Positions 1 to 8,149 of a DNA stretch of 11,241 bases are shown here, piece by piece. Under the pieces are notes generated by a model, which worked only from the letters and a program-made list of their open reading frames with translations, made no database searches and had not been told where the DNA came from. The stretch is from positions 1 through 11,241 of the forward strand of contig JABJCS010000175.1 of the NCBI GenBank assembly GCA_018665505.1, written 5' to 3'. Numbering within the stretch: the first letter of the stretch is position 1; the number at the start of each line of letters is the position of its first letter. Made by a program: the position numbers and the translations under genes. This stretch comes from Alphaproteobacteria bacterium (GTDB taxonomy: Bacteria; Pseudomonadota; Alphaproteobacteria; UBA8366).

Positions 1-15
1 AGCGACGGCCGGTGC

Positions 16-1320
16 ATGAGCATGCAGCTGGACGGAATGCCGGATCCTGATGACGGCATCAAACTGTCGACGCATATCTTCTTCTTTCTGTGCGCAGGGG
101 TTTGTTTCGGTTTCGGAATTTGGGCTTGGTTTGGAGAATTGGATATCGTCTCTGTCGCGACCGGAGAGGCGAAGCCTGCAAGCCAAGTCAAGGAAGTCCA
201 GCATCTGGAGGGCGGTATCGTCGCCGCGATCTTGGTGCGTGAGGGGGCGAAAGTTGAGGCGGGGCAGCCGTTGGTCGAGTTGGAGACGACCCGCAGCGGC
301 GCAGATTTACACGAACTTCAAGTCAGAATGGCGAACCTGACGATCGAAGTGATTCGCCATCAAGCGGAGGCGATCGGGAAGAAAACACTCGAAATTCCGA
401 AAGCTCTTACGGCCCGGCACTCTGACTCCGTGCAGCGGACCCGCAAACTATTCAAGACTCGTCGCAAGCGTTATGAGGCTGAAATATCCAGCCAGAGAGA
501 GCTGATTACGCAGCGTCGGCAAGACGTCCGGGAAATTAAGGCACGGCTCGGTAATACCCGAAAGAGTTTGAAACTATTGAATGAACAAGTTGCGATAAGT
601 GAAGAGTTGCTGAAAGACAAACTCACCAATCGTTATAACCACATCGAGTTGTTGCGTGACTCCCAGCAAATGACCAGCCAGATCGATGAGGACACGGAAG
701 GTTTCTTGGGCGCGCAAGCCGCCTTAAGTGAGGCGAAATCGAGGTTGGAGCAGACCCAAATTGCATTTCGCGAAGATGCGCGGAGCAGCTTCGGTGAGAC
801 GCAGCGGGAAATCGATGAGCTGAGCGAACGACAGAAAAAGTTTCAGGACAGTTTGGAGCGCGCGGTCTTGCGGGCGCCGGTAGGTGGGCTGGTGAAATCC
901 ATTCACGTGTCGACCATCGGCGGTGTGATCAAGCCGGGGGATACGGTGATCGATATCGTGCCGGGCGAAGACAAACTGATTGTCGAGGCGGAACTACCAA
1001 CCCAGGATATCGGTTATGTTCAAGTCGGCCAGGAAGCGATTCTCAAGCTGAATTCGCCGAGTCTCCAGCGTTTCGGTCATGTCATCGGCAAGGTCATCCA
1101 GATCAGTCCCGATAAATTGATCCGCGAGGAAGACGGACAGCCCTATTATAAGGTCCGTATTGAGCCAGAAAGATCCTATTTTCTGCGCGAAAAGCAGCGT
1201 TACGATGTATTCCCTGGAACGCAAATCATGGCGAGTATCCGGACCGGAAAGCGGACGGTCATCGAATATTTGCTGGATCCATTTTTAGGATCGTTCAAGG
1301 AAGCGATGCGGGAGCGGTAA
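16..1320 (+). CDS. HlyD-family type I secretion membrane-fusion protein
   Basis: Periplasmic adaptor (membrane-fusion) subunit that links an inner-membrane ABC exporter to a TolC-like outer-membrane channel. Visible in the 434-residue product: a short cytoplasmic N-terminus; one membrane segment at about residues 18-40; a lipoyl/barrel-sandwich half around 48-92 with the typical HLEGGIV motif (63-69); a long charged helical hairpin (about 95-285); the second lipoyl half starting at LRAPVGG (285-291); a beta-barrel region; and the usual C-terminal end near EYLLDPF (417-423). The length is normal for PrtE/HlyD-type adaptors. The start at 16 forms an ATGA with a TGA (17-19) in another frame, which suggests a 4-base overlap with an upstream gene, probably the secretion ATPase, lying outside the window. 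The frame is also open to base 1, so a slightly earlier start cannot be excluded. The exported substrate cannot be told from here. Confidence 0.93.
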   Translation: MSMQLDGMPDPDDGIKLSTHIFFFLCAGVCFGFGIWAWFGELDIVSVATGEAKPASQVKEVQHLEGGIVAAILVREGAKVEAGQPLVELETTRSGADLHELQVRMANLTIEVIRHQAEAIGKKTLEIPKALTARHSDSVQRTRKLFKTRRKRYEAEISSQRELITQRRQDVREIKARLGNTRKSLKLLNEQVAISEELLKDKLTNRYNHIELLRDSQQMTSQIDEDTEGFLGAQAALSEAKSRLEQTQIAFREDARSSFGETQREIDELSERQKKFQDSLERAVLRAPVGGLVKSIHVSTIGGVIKPGDTVIDIVPGEDKLIVEAELPTQDIGYVQVGQEAILKLNSPSLQRFGHVIGKVIQISPDKLIREEDGQPYYKVRIEPERSYFLREKQRYDVFPGTQIMASIRTGKRTVIEYLLDPFLGSFKEAMRER

Positions 1321-1337
1321 ATAAGCACTTCATTTAC

Positions 1338-1365
1338 TTGTGTTGAGCCGCGCGCTGCCTATTAT
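1338..1365 (+). promoter_or_regulatory. Candidate sigma70-type promoter for typA
   Basis: TTGTGT (1338-1343) and TATTAT (1360-1365) are separated by 16 bases. The -10 matches the TATAAT consensus at 5 of 6 positions, while the -35 keeps only TTG. Transcription would start near 1372, giving a leader of about 30 bases before typA. The -10 lies in the loop of an inverted repeat (1347-1372). The call rests on sequence match only. Confidence 0.35.
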
Positions 1366-1372
1366 GCGCGGC
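1347..1372 (+). terminator. Hairpin between hlyD and typA, weak terminator or operator
   Basis: GCCGCGC (1347-1353) and GCGCGGC (1366-1372) form a perfect 7-bp GC stem, extendable by one G-U pair, around a loop of 10 to 12 bases. It lies 26 bases after the hlyD stop. No proper T-run follows (ATTCTTAA), so a classical intrinsic terminator is doubtful. Because the arms flank the candidate typA -10, it could equally be an operator. Confidence 0.3.
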
Positions 1373-1403
1373 ATTCTTAAACATTGCAGATAGAAAGAGT
1401 CTG

Positions 1404-3224
1404 ATGGATCTTCGGAACGTCGCGATCATTGCCCATGTCGACCACGGCAAAACGACTTTAGTCGATTGTCTGCTAAAGCAGAGCGGGAACATTCGCGACA
1501 ATCAGCGCGTTGCTGAACGAGCGATGGATAGCAACGATCAGGAGCGCGAACGTGGGATCACCATTCTCGCGAAATGCACATCGGTTGAATGGAAGGGCGT
1601 GCGCATCAACATCGTCGACACCCCCGGACACGCGGATTTCGGCGGCGAGGTCGAGCGGATCCTCAGCATGGTCGACGGCGTCGTGGTTTTGGTGGATGCG
1701 GCCGAAGGGCCGATGCCGCAAACCAAGTTCGTTGTGGGCAAGGCATTAAGCCTTGGGCTGCGGCCGATCGTTCTCGTCAATAAGGTGGATAAGCCAGAGT
1801 CCCGCGCCCACGAAGTCCATGACGAGACATTCGATTTGTTTTCCGCCTTGGATGCGAATGAAGACCAATTGGATTTCCCTATCCTTTTCTCCTCGGCGAA
1901 GGAAGGTTGGGCCTCAACGGAGCCTGATGGCGAGCGCACTGATATGTCTCCACTGTTCGATTTAATCGTGAATTACGTGCCCGCACCTTCCATTGTTGTC
2001 GACGGTGAATTTCAAATGCTGGCGACCATCTTGGAAGCTGACCCGTACCTCGGACGCGTTCTGACGGGACGGATCGAGTCCGGTACCATCAATGCCAATA
2101 CCACGATCAAGGCGTTATCTCGCGAGGGTACGGAACTTGAGCAGGCTCGGGTGACAAAACTCTTGGCGTTTCGCGGGTTGGAGCGGGTGCCTGTGGAATC
2201 AGCATCCGCCGGCGATATTGTCGCCATAGCTGGTTTTAAAGAGGCCACGGTCGCTGACACGCTTTGTGATCTAGTGGTAGATGCACCGATTGCTGCCGAC
2301 CCGATTGATCCGCCAACGCTTGCGATGACATTCGCGGTGAATGATTCACCGCTCGCCGGACGGGAAGGCGACAAGGTTACCTCTCGGATGATCCGCGACC
2401 GCCTGATGCGCGAAGCAGAAGGCAATGTTGCGCTCAAAATCACCGATACTCCGGATCAAGGCGCGTTCGAAGTCTCTGGGCGTGGTGAGTTGCAATTGGC
2501 CGTCCTGATCGAGGAAATGCGTCGCGAGGGGTACGAGCTATCGATTAGCCGCCCCCGTGTCCTGTTTCAGAAAGACGAAGAAACCGGCAAGACGTTGGAG
2601 CCGATCGAAGAGATCGTCATCGATGTGGACGAAGAGTTTTCGGGCCCCGTCGTTGAGAAGCTGGGCGCCCGGCGCGGCGAATTAATCGAAATGCGCCCCT
2701 CTGGTGGTGGAAAGCAACGATTGGTCTTCCATGCACCGACACGCAGCCTGATCGGCTATCACGGTGAGTTCATGACTGACACCCGGGGGACGGGCATATT
2801 GAACCGCCTCTTTCACGGTTACGCACCTTACAAGGGCGATATCGAAGGGCGGCGGGTCGGCACGATTGTTTCGCGGGAGACCGGGAAGACTGTGCCATAC
2901 GCTCTCTGGAACCTCGAAGAGCGCGGACCGTTGTTCATCGGGCCAGGCGAACCCGTGTATTGTGGGATGGTAATCGGCGAGCACAACAAAGGGGATGACC
3001 TTGATGTTAATCCCCTAAAGGCGAAGCAGCTCACCAACTTCCGTGCATCGGGCAAAGAAGACTCCGTGGATTTGACGCCCCCGCAGCGGAAAACGCTGGA
3101 GAAAGCCCTGGCTTATATTGAGGATGATGAGCTGGTCGAAGTGACGCCGCAATCGATCCGGCTGCGTAAACGTTATCTCGATCCGCACGAACGCAAGCGC
3201 GCTTCGAAAAGCGCGGTCGCTTAA
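1404..3224 (+). CDS. typA: Ribosome-associated translational GTPase TypA/BipA
   Basis: Translational GTPase of the EF-G/LepA superfamily. It binds the 70S ribosome and is linked to 50S assembly and to stress or low-temperature growth. At 606 residues it has the usual TypA length. The G-domain motifs are intact: HVDHGKTT (11-18), RGITI (50-54, switch I), DTPGH (72-76), NKVDK (126-130) and SAK (164-166). A beta-barrel domain II follows, then an EF-G-like domain III with the SGRGELQL motif, a domain V, and the TypA-specific C-terminal region containing FMTDTRGTGILNRLF. The start at 1404 follows a GAAAGAG ribosome-binding site (1393-1399). The spacing of more than 80 bases on both sides suggests it is transcribed on its own rather than with its neighbours. 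No defect is visible. Confidence 0.97.
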   Translation: MDLRNVAIIAHVDHGKTTLVDCLLKQSGNIRDNQRVAERAMDSNDQERERGITILAKCTSVEWKGVRINIVDTPGHADFGGEVERILSMVDGVVVLVDAAEGPMPQTKFVVGKALSLGLRPIVLVNKVDKPESRAHEVHDETFDLFSALDANEDQLDFPILFSSAKEGWASTEPDGERTDMSPLFDLIVNYVPAPSIVVDGEFQMLATILEADPYLGRVLTGRIESGTINANTTIKALSREGTELEQARVTKLLAFRGLERVPVESASAGDIVAIAGFKEATVADTLCDLVVDAPIAADPIDPPTLAMTFAVNDSPLAGREGDKVTSRMIRDRLMREAEGNVALKITDTPDQGAFEVSGRGELQLAVLIEEMRREGYELSISRPRVLFQKDEETGKTLEPIEEIVIDVDEEFSGPVVEKLGARRGELIEMRPSGGGKQRLVFHAPTRSLIGYHGEFMTDTRGTGILNRLFHGYAPYKGDIEGRRVGTIVSRETGKTVPYALWNLEERGPLFIGPGEPVYCGMVIGEHNKGDDLDVNPLKAKQLTNFRASGKEDSVDLTPPQRKTLEKALAYIEDDELVEVTPQSIRLRKRYLDPHERKRASKSAVA

Positions 3225-3234
3225 CGCGGTTTTT
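3198..3234 (+). terminator. Possible intrinsic terminator at the end of typA
   Basis: CGCGCTT (3198-3204), tetraloop CGAA, and AAGCGCG (3209-3215) form a perfect 7-bp stem inside the last codons of typA. A run of five T (3230-3234) follows after 14 bases. A competing stem AAGCG (3209-3213) / CGCTT (3218-3222) puts the T-run only 7 bases away. The distance and overlap with coding sequence make this a weak call. Confidence 0.3.
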
Positions 3235-3306
3235 GCACTAGATGTGTCGTTAAATAACCCTGCTGAGGGCCAATAGGCCTGTCTGAAATTTACACCGAGA
3301 GGAAAC

Positions 3307-4503
3307 ATGCCGCATCAACCTGCGTCCAGCGCGCTGTCGCGCTATACCGTGCTCGATTTGACCCGCGTTCGTGCCGGACCTACCTGTGTCCGACAATTGG
3401 CCGATTGGGGCGCCAATGTCATCAAGATCGAGATGCCGGCGGAGATTGAAGGGAAGGGTGCGCTTGGGGGACCACGGAGTGGCCCGGATTTCCAGAACCT
3501 GCATCGCAACAAGCGCAGCATCACGCTCAATCTGAAAGACCCGGACGGCGTCGCGATACTCAAGAAGCTGATCGAGAAGACGGATGTTATCGTTGAGAAT
3601 TACCGACCCGACGTGAAGAACCGCTTAGGGATAGATTACGACAGTCTCTCCAAGATCAATCCGGGATTAGTCTATGCCAGCATTTCGGGATTTGGACAGG
3701 ATGGGCCTTATAAGGGCCGACCGGGATTCGATCAGATCGCACAGGGAATGGGTGGTCTGATGTCGATTACGGGGGTACCCGGAGAAGGGCCGATGCGTGT
3801 CGGTATTCCGATTGCCGATTTATGTGCTGGTCTGTTTGCGGCGCAAGGCATCATGATTGCGTTGTTGGAACGCGAGCAATCCGGCAAGGGGCAATGGGTG
3901 CAGAGTTCTTTATTGCAGTCGCAGGTCTTTATGCTTGATTTCCAGGCGGCCCGTTGGACCGTCGAACAAGAGGTGGCGCCGCAGGCTGGCAACAATCACC
4001 CGACCAGCATTCCAACCGGTGTCTTCGAGACGACTGACGGCCACATCAACATCGCGTCCGCGGGCCAAGCGATTTACGAACGTTTTTGCAAGGCGGTCGA
4101 TGCTGAGCACTTGATCACCAATCCAGACTATGCGGATGGTGCCGCCCGGTCGAAAAACCGCGATGCGCTCAATGCGGAAATCAACGCGATCATCAAATCC
4201 AAAGATTCGCAAACCTGGGTCGATTTGCTGAACGAGGCCGGTGTGCCTTGTGGACCGATCTACAGTATCGATCAGGTATTCGAAGATCCGCAAATCAAAC
4301 ACCTAGGTGCGGCTGAATCGGTTTACTCGCCCGATCGCGGCGAAGATATCGAATTGGTGGCGCAGGCGATTAAGTTGTCTCGTACACCCAGTAAATTGGA
4401 AGTTGGTCCGCCGATGCGCGGCGAACACACGGATGAAATCCTTGAGGAGTTCGGCTACTCGTCGAATCAAATCGCCGACTTCAAATCGCGTACCGTTATT
4501 TAA
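3307..4503 (+). CDS. CaiB/BaiF (class III) CoA-transferase
   Basis: Family III CoA-transferase, which moves CoA from an acyl-CoA donor to a carboxylic acid through an aspartyl-CoA anhydride. It acts in the cytoplasm, usually as an interlocked dimer. Family features in the 398-residue product are the N-terminal LDLTRVRAGPTCVRQLADWG block (16-35), RNKRSITLNLK (68-78), ENYRP (97-101), the GFG(Q)DGPY block (128-135), and IADLCAG with the expected catalytic Asp171. The C-terminal GVPCGPIYSIDQVFEDPQI block is also typical. The start is supported by GAGAGGA (3297-3303). It is followed after only 19 bases by a crotonase gene and then an M81 peptidase gene, which suggests one transcript. The substrate is not predictable. 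Formyl-CoA:oxalate, carnitine, mesaconyl or succinyl-CoA transferases all share this fold, so a specific name is not justified. Confidence 0.92.
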   Translation: MPHQPASSALSRYTVLDLTRVRAGPTCVRQLADWGANVIKIEMPAEIEGKGALGGPRSGPDFQNLHRNKRSITLNLKDPDGVAILKKLIEKTDVIVENYRPDVKNRLGIDYDSLSKINPGLVYASISGFGQDGPYKGRPGFDQIAQGMGGLMSITGVPGEGPMRVGIPIADLCAGLFAAQGIMIALLEREQSGKGQWVQSSLLQSQVFMLDFQAARWTVEQEVAPQAGNNHPTSIPTGVFETTDGHINIASAGQAIYERFCKAVDAEHLITNPDYADGAARSKNRDALNAEINAIIKSKDSQTWVDLLNEAGVPCGPIYSIDQVFEDPQIKHLGAAESVYSPDRGEDIELVAQAIKLSRTPSKLEVGPPMRGEHTDEILEEFGYSSNQIADFKSRTVI

Positions 4504-4522
4504 TCGAAAGAGAGATCGAGAA

Positions 4523-5311
4523 ATGTCTGAAGGTAGAATTATAGCCGAGAAAGACGGTTATGTAGGAAACGTGATTTTCGACAATGTGGCAAAGCATAAC
4601 GCCGTCTCCAAGGTGATGTGGGATCAACTCGGCGACGCCATAGAAGCGTTTGATGCCGATGACGACGTTCGGGTTATCGTCCTGCAGGGCGCGGGCGAGA
4701 AAGCGTTTGTCTCAGGTGCCGATATTTCCAAGTTCCAGGACGAGCGCGCGAACTTGGAAGCGACCAAGGAGTACGGCGCATCGGTGAACCGTGGATACGG
4801 TGCGGTTCAACATTCAGCCAAACCGACAATCGCTAAAATTCGTGGTTATTGTTACGGCGGCGGGATGGGTATTGCAGTTTGCTGCGATATCCGAATTAGC
4901 TCCGATAATTCAAGTTTCTGCATTCCGGCGGCGAAACTGGGAATTGGTTACGGACATGAGAATACCAAGGTATTGGTTGACCTTGTCGGACCGTCTTTCG
5001 CCAAGGAAATATTCTATACAGCGCGTCGCTTCGATGCCGAGGAAGCACGCATGATGGGGCTTCTCAATCGGGTGGTGTCCTCCGATGAATTGGATGCTTA
5101 CGTCGAAGGCTACACAGACATGATGGCCGCAAATGCGCCGCTATCGCTGAAGACCACAAATCTGATCGTCAATGAGCTACTTAAGGATGCTGGTGATCGG
5201 GATATGGCGCTGTGCCATCAATTGGTCGAGGATTGCGCGAAGAGCGACGATCTCGAAGAGGGCCGCCGCGCTTTCATGGAGAAGCGGAAACCCGCCTTCA
5301 TGGGTCGCTAG
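4523..5311 (+). CDS. Crotonase-fold enzyme (enoyl-CoA hydratase/isomerase family), possible decarboxylase
   Basis: A 262-residue crotonase-superfamily protein, which stabilises a thioester enolate in an oxyanion hole. The oxyanion elements are present: SGADI (64-68) and GYCYGGG (108-114). Both glutamates of true enoyl-CoA hydratase are missing. The position after GGG is Gly116 (GGGMG, not GGGCE), and the QPE glutamate is Ala136 (IPAAKLG). Tyr143 in LGIGY lines up with the catalytic Tyr of E. coli methylmalonyl-CoA decarboxylase (ScpB/YgfG), and the C-terminal EKRKPAFMGR closely resembles that enzyme's end. The ScpB active-site His is Ala66 here. The reaction is therefore uncertain: a decarboxylase, isomerase or other enolate chemistry is more likely than hydration. 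The frame is open upstream to 4307 inside the CoA-transferase gene, but ATG 4523 with AGAGAG (4509-4514) gives the normal family N-terminus. It ends in TAG at the expected place. Confidence 0.88.
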   Translation: MSEGRIIAEKDGYVGNVIFDNVAKHNAVSKVMWDQLGDAIEAFDADDDVRVIVLQGAGEKAFVSGADISKFQDERANLEATKEYGASVNRGYGAVQHSAKPTIAKIRGYCYGGGMGIAVCCDIRISSDNSSFCIPAAKLGIGYGHENTKVLVDLVGPSFAKEIFYTARRFDAEEARMMGLLNRVVSSDELDAYVEGYTDMMAANAPLSLKTTNLIVNELLKDAGDRDMALCHQLVEDCAKSDDLEEGRRAFMEKRKPAFMGR

Positions 5312-5323
5312 GGAGGACGCGAG

Positions 5324-6853
5324 ATGGCGCAACGTTGGGTCGCGGCGGTTCTGCGGCATGAAACGAACACGTTCTCGCCTATCGCAACGCCAGTAAAGGA
5401 TTTCGGTCGTGTCGGACCGACGGATGGGCCGGCACGGGGCGAGGATACGTTTCGCTTTTATCGCAACACCAATAATCCGGTAGCCGCTTATATCGATCTG
5501 GCTGAAGAAGCGGGCGTTGAACTCGACTTCCCGTTCGCGGGAAATGCACACCCAAGTGCGCCGGCGCCTGACGAGATTCTCGATCTGTGTTCCGAAGCGG
5601 TGATCTCGTCTATCTCGAAGGGTTGTGATGCCCTATTTCTCGATTTACACGGCGCGATGGTGACCGCTGGATTCGACGACGGAGAGGGCGAGCTGTTACG
5701 CCGTTTCCGTGAGGTGGCACCGGATTTACCGATCGCGGTGGCGCTTGATTATCATACGAACCTGTCGGCCACCATTGTAGAGAATGCGACCGTCATTTGC
5801 GGGTATCGTACATATCCCCATATCGACATGTACGAGACCGGCATGCGTGCGGGTAAAACATTGATGCGGGCCCTCGCCGGGGAGATCAATCCAGTGATGG
5901 CGTGGCATTCGCTGCCTATGCTTACGCATATGAACCGCCACGCGCCCTCTATGCAGCCAATGCAAGCGGTCATGGAACGCGCCATGAAGGCCGAGGCACA
6001 GGGCGATATTCTGAACGCATCCCTATTCGGTTGCTTCCCGCTGTCGGATATACCGCATGTAGGACTATCGGGGATCGTGATCGCGGACGGCGATAAAGAC
6101 GAAGCTGAACGGTTCCTGTTCGATCTGATGCGGGAATTATGGGAGAAGCGGGAAGAGTTTGTCTTTGAAGTTGAACCGATCGAAAAGTCCATTACCGAGG
6201 CTAAGTCACTGGGGCGTGATGACGGGGGCGAAGGGCCGATTATGCTAATCGATCATGGCGATAATTGCGGCTCTGGTGGCAATCAAGATGTCATGGCGGT
6301 GTTGGCCGAAGTCATTGAACAGGACTTGGAGAATGTCTGTGCCGGACCCTTCAGTGATCCGGAGACAGTGGCTAAATTGATTGACGCGGGAGTCGGCGCG
6401 GAGGTGACCGTCGATTTGGGTGGTAAGGTCGATATGCCTGCGATGTCCTTAAAGGGCGAACCTTTGAAGGTCACCGGTACTGTGCGGCGTATCACGGATG
6501 GGAGCTTCACCGTGACCGGACCGATGTTCACCGGTGTACAAATGAATATTGGTCGGACCGTCGTTCTTGATACCGGGAAAATTGAAATCGTTATCTGTGA
6601 AGGGCGCTTTGAGCCGTTTGACCAAGGTTGCTTCACTCATTTAGGAATCGATCCGGCGAAGAAGGATTACGTGCTGATTAAATCGCGACAGCATTTCCGG
6701 GCTGGGTTTGAGCCGATTGCCCGAGAAATCGTCATGGTTTCCGGTCCTGGCACGTGCACATCGGACTATTCATTGTTTCCGTGGAAGGAGCTACGTCGGC
6801 CGGTTTATCCGTTGGATCCGGACGTTGAGTCGAATCTTCCCTCGCAAAGCTGA
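5324..6853 (+). CDS. M81-family metallopeptidase (MlrC-like)
   Basis: Zinc-dependent hydrolase of the M81/MlrC family, whose founding member completes microcystin breakdown in sphingomonads. Relatives in other bacteria have mostly unknown amide or peptide substrates. Motifs in the 509-residue product are RHETNTF (11-17), DLHGAM with probable metal ligands Asp107 and His109, DYHTN with probable ligand His144, YPHIDMYETG (164-173), and a C-terminal MlrC domain including CEGRFEPFDQGCFTHLGID and SRQHFRAGF. The length is normal. The ribosome-binding site GGGAGG (5311-5316) begins on the last base of the crotonase TAG, and the ATG is 7 bases further. This indicates translational coupling with the CoA-transferase/crotonase pair. 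The substrate may be an amide or peptide feeding that pair, which is inference only. No signal peptide is visible, so it is probably cytoplasmic. Confidence 0.93.
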   Translation: MAQRWVAAVLRHETNTFSPIATPVKDFGRVGPTDGPARGEDTFRFYRNTNNPVAAYIDLAEEAGVELDFPFAGNAHPSAPAPDEILDLCSEAVISSISKGCDALFLDLHGAMVTAGFDDGEGELLRRFREVAPDLPIAVALDYHTNLSATIVENATVICGYRTYPHIDMYETGMRAGKTLMRALAGEINPVMAWHSLPMLTHMNRHAPSMQPMQAVMERAMKAEAQGDILNASLFGCFPLSDIPHVGLSGIVIADGDKDEAERFLFDLMRELWEKREEFVFEVEPIEKSITEAKSLGRDDGGEGPIMLIDHGDNCGSGGNQDVMAVLAEVIEQDLENVCAGPFSDPETVAKLIDAGVGAEVTVDLGGKVDMPAMSLKGEPLKVTGTVRRITDGSFTVTGPMFTGVQMNIGRTVVLDTGKIEIVICEGRFEPFDQGCFTHLGIDPAKKDYVLIKSRQHFRAGFEPIAREIVMVSGPGTCTSDYSLFPWKELRRPVYPLDPDVESNLPSQS

Positions 6854-6993
6854 TTTGTGCCCGAAAATTGCGTTAAATCAGGTGACAAGCCGGACGAGAA
6901 TCCAATATGTTTCGAGTTGGCGGGAGGGACCGTCCATAGTTCGATCTGATTATTTAAGGTTGCACGGCGGTGTGGGAATAGGGGCCAGTGCAG
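6854..6993. other. Intergenic region before the glycosyltransferase gene
   Basis: About 140 bases without a gene. A weak promoter-like pair, GTGACA (6882-6887) and TATGTT (6906-6911) with 18 bases between, points toward the glycosyltransferase gene. No convincing terminator hairpin follows the M81 gene. A G-rich stretch (6981-6984) acts as the probable ribosome-binding site for the ATG at 6994. Confidence 0.3.
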
Positions 6994-8148
6994 ATGCCTG
7001 CTTTAGTGAGTATTGGAATACCAGTTTGCGACATCGTCGACGGCTTGGCCGCTACGATAACGTCGTTGCTTGAACAATCATATGGCGAATTTGAGGTCGT
7101 TATCGTCGATGATACAGGTGACGAAACGGTCGGAGCTTCTCTAGAAGCGGAAGCCGAGCGCGACAAACGATTACTTTACATAAAGACACCAGGCCATTTC
7201 GGTGTACTACCGGCGCATGCGGAAGCGTTGTCTCGCAGCAAGGGTACCTATTTCATGTGGTTGGGTGTGGGCGACCGCTTGGACTCGAATTTTCTCGAAA
7301 CATGTGTCGCACGCCTGGAAGCGAAGAGCGATTTGTCGCTGGCTATTGGTCGGACTCGTCTTGAAGCGGACGTCGCCGATGAAGAAAATATGGCCGAATT
7401 ACTCAACGTGACCGAAGGTGATTCGGTTCGACGGGTAGAAAGTTTTCTTGATTCGGAGATTGGGTTAGACCTTTGGTACGGCGTTTTTCGGCGCCAGTTC
7501 ATCGCCGCCATCCCTTTCCGAAATGCAGTTGGGTTCGAACTCGCGTTTTTGGCCGAAGTCGCCTTCGCGGGAAAGATCGAATCGATTGAGGATACTTGGA
7601 GTGTTCGAGGAGGGGGGGCAGAGAAACCGGAGGAGGATATTCCCTCTGATGAGGATTACAGCCCTGCGAACCCGTCAGGTGTTCCGGCTTTCCAGCTTGG
7701 CGATCCGTATCTCGTATTGGCGGTTCAGTTGTTTTGTAATATCGCGTTTCTATCGGATAATTTCGCGACATTGCCGCAAATTGACCGCCTGCGTTTAGCG
7801 GTTAGGGCTTATACGAGGGTCGCGGATCGGTGGGGAGTGATCGACGAAGGGCAGTTCATCTCCTTCGCAGTCCGGGTCTTCCCGGAGGCCCGCATCACCG
7901 ACCGTATGCATGAACTCCGACACTATTTGGCGGCAACGCTGTACTCGCAAGCGGAAAGTAAGGCGCTATTCGAGCCGTTGTCACGAGCCGAGGAAATCAT
8001 CAATGGATTGTGCCGCCTCAAAATAGGTCGGCTGTCTCCGACGCAGAAAGAGCGCGAGATCGTCTCGAAGATCAGAAGCCGATTTGATTCAAGTAAATCG
8101 GAAAACTTCAAGAATCGAGCGATACTCGCACTCGCTCTGTTTCTATAA
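6994..8148 (+). CDS. GT2-like family glycosyltransferase with degenerate DXD motif
   Basis: The N-terminal part matches family 2 (GT-A fold) glycosyltransferases: PALVSIGIPV (first strand), LLEQSYGEFEVVIVDDTG with the nucleotide-binding aspartates, and a later YFMWLGVGDRLDSNFLE block. In active GT2 enzymes that block usually carries a D-x-D-D type metal site. Here it reads G-V-G-D, so only one acidic residue is left. A second half (YGVFRRQFI, FELAFLAEVAFAGKI) resembles the GT2 acceptor-side region, and the C-terminal 170 residues are not recognisable to me. The product is 384 residues from ATG 6994. A GTG at 6988 would add two residues, but GGGG (6981-6984) is better spaced for the ATG. There is no membrane segment. 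It ends one base from the convergent flavoprotein gene. The sugar donor and acceptor are unknown, and it has no glycan genes beside it. Confidence 0.82.
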   Translation: MPALVSIGIPVCDIVDGLAATITSLLEQSYGEFEVVIVDDTGDETVGASLEAEAERDKRLLYIKTPGHFGVLPAHAEALSRSKGTYFMWLGVGDRLDSNFLETCVARLEAKSDLSLAIGRTRLEADVADEENMAELLNVTEGDSVRRVESFLDSEIGLDLWYGVFRRQFIAAIPFRNAVGFELAFLAEVAFAGKIESIEDTWSVRGGGAEKPEEDIPSDEDYSPANPSGVPAFQLGDPYLVLAVQLFCNIAFLSDNFATLPQIDRLRLAVRAYTRVADRWGVIDEGQFISFAVRVFPEARITDRMHELRHYLAATLYSQAESKALFEPLSRAEEIINGLCRLKIGRLSPTQKEREIVSKIRSRFDSSKSENFKNRAILALALFL

Positions 8149-8149
8149 A

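Noticed and set aside
4307..4522. Upstream in-frame extension of the crotonase gene (open from 4307)
   Set aside because: The extension overlaps the end of the CoA-transferase and adds a basic, non-family N-terminus; ATG 4523 has a ribosome-binding site and matches the normal family start.
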